From Aquabacterium sp. (GTDB lineage Bacteria; Pseudomonadota; Gammaproteobacteria; Burkholderiales; Burkholderiaceae_C): 64,000 nucleotides of DNA. The position numbers were made by a program, and so were the translations under genes. The DNA is taken from contig NZ_JAQSDR010000038.1 of NCBI RefSeq assembly GCF_029946005.1, positions 62,001 to 126,000 of the forward strand, in the 5' to 3' direction. Positions 24,544 to 33,778 of the stretch are shown here, one piece after another. Below the pieces are notes generated by a model. The model was not told where the DNA came from. It was given only the letters and a program-made list of their open reading frames with translations, and ran no database searches. Within the stretch, counting starts at the first letter, position 1; every line of letters begins with the position of its first letter.

Positions 24544-26280
24544 ATGAACATGCACGACAAGCCCACCCCACCGCCGGTGTTGGACCTGGACCGGGCGGCC
24601 CACGCGGCTTTGGGCCGGATGACCCAAGGCCTGTCCCCGGCGGCTTTTTTGCTGGCCTACCTGGACTGGGTCGTGCACCTCGCCATCGCGCCGGGCAAGC
24701 AGCAGGCGCTGGTCCAACGGGCCCGCCAGCAATGGCTGCGGTTGGCCGAGGTGTCGCTGCCCTCCGCGAGCCCTGCCACCCCGTGCATCGAGCCCTTGCC
24801 CCAGGACCACCGTTTCGACGATCCTGCCTGGGGCCAGTGGCCCTTCAACGTGATGGCGCAGGGCTTCTTGTTGACGCAGCAGTGGTGGCACTGTGCCACC
24901 ACGGGCGTGCGCGGCGTGACCCCGCACCACGAAGACGTGATGACCTTCAACGCGCGGCAGGCACTGGACATGCTGTCGCCTTCCAATTTCCTGGCCTCCA
25001 ATCCGGAGGCTTTGGCCGCCACGTTCAGCGAGCAGGGGCTCAATCTGCTGCGCGGGGCCTTCAACGCGGCGGAGGATCTGACGCATTCGCTCAAGCATGA
25101 GCACCACGCCGATCCGGCCCCCTTCGTCGTGGGTGAGCACGTGGCCGTGACGCCGGGACAGGTGGTGTTCCGCAACCACTTGATCGAGCTGATCCAGTAC
25201 GCGCCCACCACCGCCAAGGTCCACCCGGAGCCGATCCTGATCGTGCCGTCGTGGATCATGAAGTACTACATCCTGGACTTGTCGCCGCACAACTCCCTGG
25301 TGCGTTACCTGGTCGGGCAGGGGCACACGGTGTTCATCCTGTCATGGCGCAACCCCACGCCCGCCGACCGGGCGCTGGGCATGGACGACTACCTCGAGCT
25401 TGGGCCGGTGGCCGCGATGAAGGCCGTTAACCAGCTGATGCCGAGCCGCCCCGTGCACGGCGTGGGTTATTGCCTGGGCGGCACCCTGCTGTCCATCGCG
25501 GCGGCGGCCTGGGCGCGCGATGGGCAGGACGGCCTGGCCACCCTGAGCCTGCTGGCCACGCAAACCGATTTTGAAGAACCAGGCGAGTTGTCCCTGTTCA
25601 TCGACGACAGCCAGCTCACCTACCTGGACGACCTGATGTGGGAGCAGGGTGTGCTGGAAGGGCCCCAGATGGGCGGCAGCTTCACCTACCTGAACACGCG
25701 CGATCTGCTGTGGTCGCGCCTGGTGCGGGACTACCTGTTGGGCCATCGCCAGCCGCTCAACGATCTGATGTCGTGGAACCAGGACGTCACGCGCATGCCC
25801 TACCGCATGCACTCGGAGTACCTGCGCAGCCTGTACCTGCACAACGACCTGTCGCACGGCAGCTACGAGGTGGGTGGCCGGCCGGTGGCCTTGTCCGACA
25901 TCAGCGTGCCGATCTTCGCGGTGGGCACGGTGAAGGACCACATCTCGCCCTGGCGCTCGGTTTACAAGCTGCATTTGCTGACCCAGGCCCCTTTGACCTT
26001 CGCGCTGGCCAGTGGGGGCCACAATGCCGGCATCGTCAGCGAACCTGGTCACGCCGGGCGCACCTACCAGTTGCGAGCTCGTCCCGAGGGTGACAAGTAC
26101 ATGGACCCCGACACTTGGCTTGACGCGGCAGAGCAGCATGAAGGGTCCTGGTGGTCTGCCTGGCAGGGCTGGTTGGCCGCGCACTCCGGCAAGGTGGGCA
26201 AGCCGCCTTCATTGGGGAATGCCTCGCGGGGATTGCCGCCGTTGGACGATGCGCCGGGGCAATACGTGTTGTCGCGCTAG
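24544..26280 (+). CDS. phaC: Class I poly(R)-hydroxyalkanoate synthase
   Basis: A 578-residue enzyme close to the usual length of class I PhaC. It has the N-terminal Poly(3HB) polymerase region (about 90-260) and an alpha/beta hydrolase core with the lipase-like box GYCLGG carrying the nucleophile Cys310, plus the histidine of SGGHNAGI late in the chain. It polymerises (R)-3-hydroxyacyl-CoA into storage granules. The usual phaA and phaB genes are absent; instead it follows a secondary ADH and precedes a P-type ATPase by three bases. A second, canonical pha operon elsewhere in the genome is probable. Confidence 0.92.
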   Translation: MNMHDKPTPPPVLDLDRAAHAALGRMTQGLSPAAFLLAYLDWVVHLAIAPGKQQALVQRARQQWLRLAEVSLPSASPATPCIEPLPQDHRFDDPAWGQWPFNVMAQGFLLTQQWWHCATTGVRGVTPHHEDVMTFNARQALDMLSPSNFLASNPEALAATFSEQGLNLLRGAFNAAEDLTHSLKHEHHADPAPFVVGEHVAVTPGQVVFRNHLIELIQYAPTTAKVHPEPILIVPSWIMKYYILDLSPHNSLVRYLVGQGHTVFILSWRNPTPADRALGMDDYLELGPVAAMKAVNQLMPSRPVHGVGYCLGGTLLSIAAAAWARDGQDGLATLSLLATQTDFEEPGELSLFIDDSQLTYLDDLMWEQGVLEGPQMGGSFTYLNTRDLLWSRLVRDYLLGHRQPLNDLMSWNQDVTRMPYRMHSEYLRSLYLHNDLSHGSYEVGGRPVALSDISVPIFAVGTVKDHISPWRSVYKLHLLTQAPLTFALASGGHNAGIVSEPGHAGRTYQLRARPEGDKYMDPDTWLDAAEQHEGSWWSAWQGWLAAHSGKVGKPPSLGNASRGLPPLDDAPGQYVLSR

Positions 26281-26283
26281 GCC

Positions 26284-28857
26284 ATGCCCACCGCGCCCGA
26301 ACCGGGCCATCCCAGCCCCATGGTCGGCTTGACCACCGAGCAGGCCCTGGCCCTGCGCCAGATCCACGGCCCCAATGCCCTGGCCACCCAGGAGGCCCGG
26401 CCGCTGTGGCGGTCGGCGCTGGAGGTGGCGCGCGAGCCCATGTTCCTGTTGCTCATGGCCTGCCTGGTGCTGTACTTCCTGATCGGAGACTGGCAAGAGG
26501 GCCTGGCTTTGATGGTCTCGGTCATGGCCGTGATGGGCATCACCCTGGTGCAAGAGCGGCGCACCGAGCGGGCCCTGGACGCCCTCAAGGACCTGGCCAG
26601 CCCCCGTGCCTTGGTCATCCGCGATGGCCAGCGGCAACGCATCGATGCCCAGGCGCTGGTGCCGGGTGACCTCATGGTGCTGCTGGAAGGAGACCGCGTG
26701 CCCGCTGACGGCGTGCTGGTTCAGGCCAACAACCTGCAGACCGACGAATCACTGCTCACTGGCGAATCCCTCCCGGTGGACAAGCAGGCCACCCACCGGC
26801 CGGCCCCCTGGACCATGACGCCACCGGGCGATGACAGCGCCAGCTGCGTGTTCTCGGGCGCCCTGGTCGTGCAAGGGCAGGGCTTTGCCCAGGTGCTGGC
26901 AACCGGCGCCCACAGCGAAATCGGCCGCATCGGCGGCGCGCTCAGCCTGATCGAGACGGGGCGCACGCCCCTGCAGGAAGCCACCCGCCACATGGTTCGG
27001 CGCGTGGCGGTCGGCGTGCTGGTGCTGGGGGTGGTGGTCTTGCTGGTCATGGGCTTGACCCGTGGCGACTGGGTTCAGGCCATGCTGGCCGCCATCGCCT
27101 GGTCCATGGCCTTGCTGCCCGAAGAGTTCCCCGTCGTGCTGACCATCTTCCTGGCCCTGGGCGCCTGGCGCATGTCACGCCGCCATGTCCTGACGCGGCG
27201 CATGCCCGCGCTGGAAACCCTGGGGGCGGCCACGGTCTTGTGCGTGGACAAGACGGGCACCCTCACCGAGAACCGCATGCGCGTGGCGCGGCTGGCCCTG
27301 GCGGGCGCGCTGGACCAGGAGTGGACCCTTGACGACTCAGGCCAATGGCCAGCGCAGTTTGGCGCGCTGGTGGACCTGGCCTTGCTGGCCAGCCGCCGCG
27401 AGCCTTTCGACCCCATGGAGGTGGCGATCCACGCGGTCAAACCCGCGGGATCGCCGCACGAAGCCTGGACCTTGGCGCGCGAGTACCCGCTGAGCCCGGA
27501 GTTGCTGGCCGTTTCTCGCGTTTGGTGCACCCCCGATGCTGATCACCAGTTGATCGCCACCAAGGGCGCGCCCGAAGCCATTGCCAGCCTGTGCCACCTG
27601 CCCCCCGACGAGGTTCAGGCATTGTTGGCCCATGTGCAGCGCATGGCAGGACAAGGACTGCGCGTGCTCGGGGTGGCCCGAGGCCGGACGCCACTGGGCT
27701 CGCTCGCCGAGCTGGTGCACGATTTCGATTTCGAGTTCATGGGCCTGATCGCCCTGGCCGACCCCGTGCGGGCCGAGGTGCCGCAGGCCATGGCGCAATG
27801 CCGCCAGGCGGGCATCCGCATCATCATGATCACCGGCGACTACCCGGCCACGGCCTGCAGCATTGCACGGCAGGCGGGCATTGGGTCGGCGGATGGCACG
27901 TTGGGTTGCCTGACCGGCGCCGAGGTGGCCCAGATGGACGACGCCTTGTTGCGCGAGAAAGTGCAGACCACGCACGTCTTCGCGCGCGCCACGCCCCAGC
28001 TCAAGTTGCGCATCGTTCGGGCGCTGCAGGGCCACGGCGAAGTGGTGGCCATGACCGGTGACGGGGTCAACGACGCACCAGCTTTGCGCGCGGCAGACAT
28101 CGGCATCGCCATGGGGGGCCGGGGAACCGACGTGGCCCGCGAAGCCGCGGACCTGGTCGTGACCGACGATCGCTTTTCATCGATCGTCGAGTCGATTCGG
28201 CTGGGGCGCCGGATTTACGCCAACCTGACCAAGGCCAGTGGCTACATCGTGGCCGTTCACATTCCCATCGCGGGGCTGGCCATGTGGCCGGTGCTGATGG
28301 GCGGGCCGTTGATGTTGCTGCCCATCCATGTCGCCTTCCTGGAGTTGATGATCGATCCGGCTTGCTCGATCGCCTTCGAGGCTGAGCCCGAGGAGGCCCG
28401 GGCCATGCGCGAGCCACCTCGGCGCGGGCCCACCTCCTTGTTTGGTGCGTCGGGCATCTGGCCCTGGGTCTTCCAGGGTTTGCTGTTGTTGGCGGCCGTG
28501 CTGCTGGTCCATGGGTGGGCCCATCAACAGACCGATGATGTGGCACAGGTCCGGGCCTTGAGCTTTGGCACCTTGGTGCTGGGCAACATGGCGCTGATCC
28601 TGAGCCGCCGGGCGGGCGGGCAGGCCAACTTGGCCATGTGGGCCGTGATCGCCGGCACCGGGCTGGTGTTGACCCTGATCCTGACGTGGCCCCTGTTGCG
28701 GGGTTTGTTCAGCCTGGCCTGGCCCAGCCCCCAGGCGGCTGCGGTGTGCGCCGTGGTCGGCGCGCTGCTGTGGCCTGCGCTGATGTTGGTTCGGTACCTG
28801 GGTTCGGGTGGGCGGACGGTTGACCCACGTCAAGCAACGCCAGCGCCTGGGCCTTAA
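26284..28857 (+). CDS. Cation-transporting P-type ATPase
   Basis: An 857-residue P-type ATPase with a Cation_ATPase_N start (GLTTEQALALRQIHGPNALA), the actuator motif LLTGES, phosphorylation Asp322 in DKTGTLTEN, the hinge TGDGVNDAPAL and about eight to ten membrane helices. The helix-4 motif reads LLPEEFPVVL, near PEGLP of calcium pumps but not identical, so the ion (Ca, Mn or a monovalent ion) cannot be named. There is no N-terminal heavy-metal domain or CPC motif, which rules out the copper/zinc class. It follows phaC by three bases and is followed by a universal stress protein. Confidence 0.88.
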   Translation: MPTAPEPGHPSPMVGLTTEQALALRQIHGPNALATQEARPLWRSALEVAREPMFLLLMACLVLYFLIGDWQEGLALMVSVMAVMGITLVQERRTERALDALKDLASPRALVIRDGQRQRIDAQALVPGDLMVLLEGDRVPADGVLVQANNLQTDESLLTGESLPVDKQATHRPAPWTMTPPGDDSASCVFSGALVVQGQGFAQVLATGAHSEIGRIGGALSLIETGRTPLQEATRHMVRRVAVGVLVLGVVVLLVMGLTRGDWVQAMLAAIAWSMALLPEEFPVVLTIFLALGAWRMSRRHVLTRRMPALETLGAATVLCVDKTGTLTENRMRVARLALAGALDQEWTLDDSGQWPAQFGALVDLALLASRREPFDPMEVAIHAVKPAGSPHEAWTLAREYPLSPELLAVSRVWCTPDADHQLIATKGAPEAIASLCHLPPDEVQALLAHVQRMAGQGLRVLGVARGRTPLGSLAELVHDFDFEFMGLIALADPVRAEVPQAMAQCRQAGIRIIMITGDYPATACSIARQAGIGSADGTLGCLTGAEVAQMDDALLREKVQTTHVFARATPQLKLRIVRALQGHGEVVAMTGDGVNDAPALRAADIGIAMGGRGTDVAREAADLVVTDDRFSSIVESIRLGRRIYANLTKASGYIVAVHIPIAGLAMWPVLMGGPLMLLPIHVAFLELMIDPACSIAFEAEPEEARAMREPPRRGPTSLFGASGIWPWVFQGLLLLAAVLLVHGWAHQQTDDVAQVRALSFGTLVLGNMALILSRRAGGQANLAMWAVIAGTGLVLTLILTWPLLRGLFSLAWPSPQAAAVCAVVGALLWPALMLVRYLGSGGRTVDPRQATPAPGP

Positions 28858-28893
28858 CATCCCCCCATCATCCTCAACGCCTTGGAGCCCTGC

Positions 28894-29316
28894 ATGAAGA
28901 TCCTGATGCCCGTCGATGGGAGTGAGTACACCAAGCGCATGCTGGGCTACATCGCCGCGCATGACGAATTGCTCGGGGCTCAACACGAGTACACCATCCT
29001 GACCGTCGTGCCGCTGTTGCCCGCCGGGGTGACCAGTTTCCTGGACCGTGCCATGGCCGACACCTACTACGAAGATTGCGCCCAGGAAGTGCTGCGGCCC
29101 ATCAAGGCCTTCACCGACCAGAAGGGCTGGAATGTCCAGTTGATCAGCCGCAAGGGCCATGCCGCAGATGTGGTCGCTGAGTTCGCTGAAAAACACCCGA
29201 TGGATCTGATCGTGATGGGCACCCACGGCCGTTCGGCCTTCGGCAACGTGGTGCTGGGATCGGTGACCACTGGTGTGCTGGCGCGCACCAAGGTGCCCAT
29301 GCTGCTGGTGCGCTGA
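28894..29316 (+). CDS. Universal stress protein (UspA family)
   Basis: A 140-residue single UspA domain. It opens KILMPVDGSEYTKRM and ends with the ATP-binding signature GTHGRSAFGNVVLGSVTTGVL, so it belongs to the nucleotide-binding type. Start ATG 28894 is chosen over an upstream TTG. It is 36 bases downstream of the P-type ATPase and probably on the same message; Usp proteins often accompany transporters and modulate them under stress or starvation. Confidence 0.92.
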   Translation: MKILMPVDGSEYTKRMLGYIAAHDELLGAQHEYTILTVVPLLPAGVTSFLDRAMADTYYEDCAQEVLRPIKAFTDQKGWNVQLISRKGHAADVVAEFAEKHPMDLIVMGTHGRSAFGNVVLGSVTTGVLARTKVPMLLVR

Positions 29317-29384
29317 CCCTGAAATAGCCGCTGAATCGGCAACCAATCCGCCCCTGGCGGTCATGATCGCGATGCGGCCCGGAA

Positions 29385-30107
29385 TCAGTCGGGCTTGAAC
29401 ACCTGGCGCACGTGAGCGACGATGTCGGTCTGCGCTGGCACCGCCTCGGAGCCGGGCACGGTCAGCTTCATCCAGCGCCGCAGGCCGCCCCACGCGGACA
29501 GGTTGTGCTTGACCACCGAGTCGATGTCGGCCTTGAAGCCCGTGTCGGACCATGCGATGGCGGTGTGGATGGCGGTGCCGAGCAGGCCGCTGGCGGCCAG
29601 TTTCAAGTCGATTTCTGTGCTCACCCGTGGGTGCAAGCCCTGAGTCAGCGTTTCGATGACCTGTTGATAGGCCAATAACTCCGATTGGCCTTCCCGAAGC
29701 TTGGATTGCTCGCGCCAGACGCCGTCAATCAGGATGATCTGGACCCGGCGGGGGTCGTCGCGGATGAAATGCAAAAAGGCGCCCAGGCCGGCTTCCAGCA
29801 GCGTTTTTTCAGTCAAGGGCGCCTGCATGATCGCGCCACTGACGGCGGCCATCAGGTCGCGCACGAGGTGCTTGTACACGGTGTCAAACACCTCGGGTGT
29901 GCTCTTGAAGGACTCGTAGAAATAGCGCTCGCTCAGGCGCGATTGCGCGCAGATGTCGCGCATGGTGGTCCGCGCAAATCCCTGGCGCCCAAAAACCTCG
30001 ATGCCCGCGTCAATCAGGCGCCGACGCCGCAAACGCGTGCGCTCCTCCAGCGGGACGCCGGAGTACATGCGTGGTTTCATGTCGGCGGGAAGGGGAGGCA
30101 AGGGCAT
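29385..30107 (-). CDS. TetR family regulator
   Basis: A TetR protein of about 240 residues with the helix-turn-helix at roughly 25-70 (GIEVFGRQGFARTTMRDICAQSRLSERYFYESF) and a ligand domain beyond. The start is unsure: ATGs at 30107, 30080 and 30068 lack a good ribosome site, and the domain would be complete with any of them. It is divergent from the secreted lipase gene, and the shared upstream region holds palindromes, one overlapping the lipase promoter. Repression of the lipase is therefore likely. Its ligand could be a lipid or a product of lipase action. Confidence 0.8.
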   Translation of the reverse strand: MPLPPLPADMKPRMYSGVPLEERTRLRRRRLIDAGIEVFGRQGFARTTMRDICAQSRLSERYFYESFKSTPEVFDTVYKHLVRDLMAAVSGAIMQAPLTEKTLLEAGLGAFLHFIRDDPRRVQIILIDGVWREQSKLREGQSELLAYQQVIETLTQGLHPRVSTEIDLKLAASGLLGTAIHTAIAWSDTGFKADIDSVVKHNLSAWGGLRRWMKLTVPGSEAVPAQTDIVAHVRQVFKPD

Positions 30108-30239
30108 TGGAAATGGGACAACGACAATTGCTGTTTGGATTGACCCTTTGAGTATGGGGTCTTCTCCCGGCTCAAGGGTGTTTGCATGTCTGTGGAAAGC
30201 CCTTGGATTGTCGCGTTCAACCCCCAAAAATCCTGCGAG

Positions 30240-30255
30240 CCCCGCATTTGCGGGG
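30240..30255. promoter_or_regulatory. Perfect inverted repeat in the TetR-lipase divergent region
   Basis: CCCCGCA-TT-TGCGGGG is a 16-base inverted repeat with seven-base arms, about 130 bases upstream of both start codons. It could be a regulator site or part of a leader hairpin on the TetR message. No T-run follows on either strand, so it is not a terminator. Confidence 0.4.
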
Positions 30256-30300
30256 AAAGTCGTTCTGCTTTGGCGCAAACCCTGTGATGAACTGCTTATT

Positions 30301-30333
30301 CAGTTTGTCAAACTGCTCCCACGCGGTTAATCA
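30301..30333 (+). promoter_or_regulatory. Lipase promoter with overlapping palindromic operator
   Basis: TTGTCA (30305-30310) and TAATCA (30328-30333), separated by 17 bases, form the best sigma-70-type promoter in this gap, 54 bases before the lipase start. A perfect 15-base palindrome CAGTTTG-T-CAAACTG (30301-30315) covers the -35 box. This is the typical geometry of a TetR repressor operator, and a TetR gene lies divergently beside it. Confidence 0.55.
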
Positions 30334-30386
30334 ATCGCTGGTAATCGATCACCGATAGGTTGCCGAAACCAAAATGGAGAGAGAAC

Positions 30387-32174
30387 ATGATCACCACCAT
30401 CCTGCGCAAGCCCGCCTTGGCCATGGCCGCCATCGCGTTCGCCGTGACGTCGGCCTACGCCGCCCCCACGACCGGCCCTTCGGGCATCGCTTTCTACACG
30501 GCGCCCGCCAGCCTCACCGGCACGCACGGTGATCTGATTTCTTACCGCACGGCCACTGTCAACCTGGGCGCCAATGCCCCCGCCGTCAAGGCCTGGAATG
30601 TGCTGTACCAGTCCACCGACTCGGTGGGTGCTGCCAATGCCGTCACCGGCACGGTGATCGTCCCCACGACCGCCTGGGCGGGCACGGGCGAGCGCCCGAT
30701 CATTTCTTACGCCGTGGGAACCCATGGTCTGGCCCAGCCTTGCGCGCCTTCGCTGCAACTGGCCGGCGGCACCGACTATGAAACCGCCAACATCGCCGCC
30801 GCCCTGAAGGCCGGTTACGCCGTGCTGGTCACCGACTACGCGGGTTACACCACCGGCAGCACGCCCACCTACCTGGCCGGGGCTTCGCAGGGCAATGCCG
30901 TGCTGGACATCGTCCGCGCCGCCAGCCAGGTCCCATCGGTGGGCCTGAGCGCCACCGCCAAGACCGCCATCTGGGGTTACTCGCAAGGTGGCCAAAGCGC
31001 TTCCTTTGCTGCTGAGCGCAAGGCCACTTACGCCCCCAGCCTGAACCTCGTGGGCGTGGCCGCTGGCGGCACACCCGCTGACTTCATCACCACGGCCAAA
31101 TACCTGGACGGCTCCAACGGCGCCTCCTTCCTGTTCGGTGGCGTGGTCGGTTTGGCCGAGCAGTACCCCGCCGCGATCCCGCTGAACACCTTGGCCAATG
31201 CCACGGGCCAGGCCGCCATCGCGCGTGCCAAGAACCAGTGCGTGTTCGAGGCGCTGTTCGACCTGATGAACCACAGCCTGTCCGAGTACACGGTGGGCAA
31301 CCAGACGCTGGACCAGCTGGTCGCGGTGCCGGCCATCAATGCCACTTTGAAGGCGCAAGACCTGGGCTCGACCAAGGTGACCGTGCCGCTGTACCAGTAC
31401 CACGGCCAGGCCGATGAGTTCATCCCCATCGAACAGCACGTGGAACTGAAGCGCAAGTACTGCGCCAAGTTCAGCAATGTGTACTTCGACGTGTACCCCA
31501 GCGAGCACATCGTGACCCAATTCCAGGCCGCGCCCACCGTGCTGACCTGGTTCGGTGACCGGTTCAATGGCAAGGGCGCGACCAGCAGCTGCCTGACCCT
31601 CTCGGCCTTCCCCAAGTCGACCGCCAATCCCAACAAGGGCAACTTCGTGGTTTCCCTCAAGAGCTGGCCTTTGGTCGCCAATGTGGGCCTGAAGACCTTG
31701 GGTCAGACCGTGAACCTGCCGACCACCTCGACCTTCACGGCCGAGACCGACATCACGGCCCAACGCCTGACCGGCACCCTCTCGGTCCCGAACTTCAGCC
31801 AGTCGATCAAGATCCTGGGCATTGGCTCGCAGGTCGGCATGAAGATCACGCCAGTGGGCGATGCCACCGGCACGGTGTCGCTGGACAACGATGGCCAGTT
31901 GCACGTTCATGGCCTGGTCAAGGCCGACATCACGATCACGTCCCTGTCGGGTCTGCCGATCGGTTCGTGCAAGACGGTGACGCCAGTCGAGTTCCCCATC
32001 AACTTCGATGGCCCGATCTCTTCGCTGGGCAATGGCAACCTGAACTTCTCGGGCACGACGACCTTCCCGCAACTGAAGGGATGCGGCGTCTCGGCGATCC
32101 TGACCGCGGTCATGTCCGGCCCTGGCCAGACCTACTCGTTCACCGTGAAGCCCCCGGCTCCTCGCAAGTTCTGA
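30387..32174 (+). CDS. Secreted lipase (LIP family) with extra C-terminal beta domain
   Basis: A 595-residue secreted protein starting at ATG 30387 behind GGAGAGA. The signal peptide ends at AYA (25). Residues about 40-420 are an alpha/beta hydrolase of the secretory-lipase type: nucleophile Ser199 in GYSQGG, acid candidate in GQADEFIP and histidine in SEHIV. About 170 further residues (425-595) form a beta-rich domain ending with KGCG and a SGPG motif. It should hydrolyse lipids or esters outside the cell. A strong terminator follows at 32200, so the gene is monocistronic. Confidence 0.85.
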   Translation: MITTILRKPALAMAAIAFAVTSAYAAPTTGPSGIAFYTAPASLTGTHGDLISYRTATVNLGANAPAVKAWNVLYQSTDSVGAANAVTGTVIVPTTAWAGTGERPIISYAVGTHGLAQPCAPSLQLAGGTDYETANIAAALKAGYAVLVTDYAGYTTGSTPTYLAGASQGNAVLDIVRAASQVPSVGLSATAKTAIWGYSQGGQSASFAAERKATYAPSLNLVGVAAGGTPADFITTAKYLDGSNGASFLFGGVVGLAEQYPAAIPLNTLANATGQAAIARAKNQCVFEALFDLMNHSLSEYTVGNQTLDQLVAVPAINATLKAQDLGSTKVTVPLYQYHGQADEFIPIEQHVELKRKYCAKFSNVYFDVYPSEHIVTQFQAAPTVLTWFGDRFNGKGATSSCLTLSAFPKSTANPNKGNFVVSLKSWPLVANVGLKTLGQTVNLPTTSTFTAETDITAQRLTGTLSVPNFSQSIKILGIGSQVGMKITPVGDATGTVSLDNDGQLHVHGLVKADITITSLSGLPIGSCKTVTPVEFPINFDGPISSLGNGNLNFSGTTTFPQLKGCGVSAILTAVMSGPGQTYSFTVKPPAPRKF

Positions 32175-32199
32175 TCCTCGCCTGAGGTGATCTGACAGG

Positions 32200-32244
32200 G
32201 AGGCCGACCCACCTGCAAAGCGGGCGGGTCGGCCTCTTGCTTTT
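32200..32244 (+). terminator. Rho-independent terminator after the lipase gene
   Basis: GAGGCCGACCC (32200-32210) pairs perfectly with GGGTCGGCCTC (32226-32236) to make an 11-base stem with a 15-base loop. TTGCTTTT follows. It begins 26 bases after the lipase stop codon and isolates that gene from the next one. Confidence 0.85.
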
Positions 32245-32350
32245 GTACGGGTTTTCACGTTCGGGTTTCATCGGGCTGGGCATTTTTCTCCACCCTGTGC
32301 AAACTGCCGGTTGGCACCGACATGGCGCAATCAAGCTAAGGATTCGAAAA

Positions 32351-33001
32351 ATGGCACAAGTTCAAGTGGAGCGCAGCGCGGGCAAACAATGGTTCGCCTT
32401 GCTGGCCCTGATTGGTGTGGCGATGGCGGCCGTGCTGTGGTGGTGGTCCCACCGCGATGACGCGGTGGGCGAACCCGTGGCCAGCTCGGCCTCTGCGCCC
32501 GAGATCCCCGCCCTGGCCCAGCCGGTGGCGCTGGTCCAGTCGGCGGCGGTCTTGCCCAGCACTGAAGCGGGCATGCTGGCACAGCAATTGGCAGCCGCCC
32601 AGGTCGTCGAGCGCTCTCCTGGCGTGGCGCCCATCAAGGGCCCCGTGACGGAACGTCCGGAATTCGTGTCCGAAATGGAATGGCAGATGCTGAAAGGCGT
32701 GGCCCAGCAAAACGCCACACCTGATGCGGAACTGACGCGCCTGGTCAACAAGCTGCGCTTCATGAAGCAGTTGGAGCTGTGGCAGTCGATGGAGCACTCC
32801 AATGACCTGGCCAAGCGCCAGGTGCTGGCCGAGCAATTGCTGGACGACATCCCCCAGCGCGTGGCCAATGCCGACCTGGACAAGCCCGAAGCGCAAAAGC
32901 TGCAAGCTGCCTTGTTGAAAGATGCGGTGAGCGATGAGCAAGCGCGCAAGAAGCGCGCCGAAGTGGAATCTCGTCGCCTGGGGGCTTCCGCCGCCAGCTG
33001 A
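32351..33001 (+). CDS. Single-pass membrane protein, helical periplasmic domain, unknown
   Basis: A 216-residue protein with an N-terminal anchor (WFALLALIGVAMAAVLWWW, about 14-32), a Pro/Ala linker and a charged helical domain (about 100-216). The block FVSEMEWQMLKGVAQQ followed by LTRLVNKLRFMKQLELW looks conserved and recalls accessory proteins of secreted phospholipase C or lipase foldases. Since it follows a secreted lipase, a foldase-like helper is tempting, but a terminator separates them and I am not certain of the family. Confidence 0.6.
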   Translation: MAQVQVERSAGKQWFALLALIGVAMAAVLWWWSHRDDAVGEPVASSASAPEIPALAQPVALVQSAAVLPSTEAGMLAQQLAAAQVVERSPGVAPIKGPVTERPEFVSEMEWQMLKGVAQQNATPDAELTRLVNKLRFMKQLELWQSMEHSNDLAKRQVLAEQLLDDIPQRVANADLDKPEAQKLQAALLKDAVSDEQARKKRAEVESRRLGASAAS

Positions 33002-33063
33002 CTCCGGGCTGGGCGTGCCCAGGGCAGTGCGCTTGGCCTGCTCGTTGTGGTAAACCTTGGGGC

Positions 33064-33714
33064 ATGAACAGCACCATGCCCTGGCTCTCCCTGATCCTGT
33101 CCCTGGCCATCCTGGGCGCCTACGAAGTGCACCTGGCGAGCGTGTCTCGTCGGCAGCCCTTGGCCACGGCCCGTTCGGCCCACGCCCTGCTGCGTGCGGA
33201 GTGGGTGCAGGCCCTGTCTCGGCAGGTCGGCTCTGAAATCGTGGCCGTGCAGGCGCTTCGCAACTCGCTGATGTCGGCCACCATCACGGCCTCGACCGCG
33301 GCGCTGGCCTTGATGGGCACGCTCACCGTCACCTCGACCACCGTGGCCCAGGACATGGCCTTGTTCGGCATGCAGCAATTGTCAACTCGGTTGGCGCTGG
33401 AACTGCTGCTGCTGGCCACCTTGTTCGCTTCGTACGTGTGCTCGGCCACGGCCATGCGCTACTTCAGCCACAGCAGTTTCATCATGTCGTTGCCGGTGGA
33501 TTCGGAAGAGCGAGTGCGCCGAACCCCCATGGCCGTCGACTATGTGCGGCGTGCCGGCATTCTGTACAGCTGGGGTCTGCGCTTGTTCCTGTTCCTGGCC
33601 CCGATCGTGGCCGGGCTGGTCAACCCGGTCGCCATGCCTTTCGCGGCCATTGCACTGGTCCTGGTATTGCGGGCTTTTGACCGCGCGCCGGCCGGTTTGC
33701 CACCGCTGGGGTAA
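33064..33714 (+). CDS. DUF599 family inner-membrane protein
   Basis: A 216-residue protein with four hydrophobic segments (about 5-22, 75-97, 110-130, 165-205). The arginine-rich first loop, the SEIVAVQALRNSLMSATITASTAALALMG core and the FSHSSFIMSLP stretch are as in DUF599 proteins. Function is unknown for the family. It stands alone between two unrelated small genes in the same direction. Confidence 0.75.
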   Translation: MNSTMPWLSLILSLAILGAYEVHLASVSRRQPLATARSAHALLRAEWVQALSRQVGSEIVAVQALRNSLMSATITASTAALALMGTLTVTSTTVAQDMALFGMQQLSTRLALELLLLATLFASYVCSATAMRYFSHSSFIMSLPVDSEERVRRTPMAVDYVRRAGILYSWGLRLFLFLAPIVAGLVNPVAMPFAAIALVLVLRAFDRAPAGLPPLG

Positions 33715-33778
33715 CCTGCCGCCCGTCGGCATGCGAATTGCTCATCTCCCCGACCAAATGCAAGCAGGCAGACCCATC

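Noticed and set aside
30327-32258. Long minus-strand open frame opposite the lipase gene
   Set aside because: Same artefact: low-complexity Gly/Arg/His-rich product, no family features, and it crosses the promoter and terminator assigned to the lipase.
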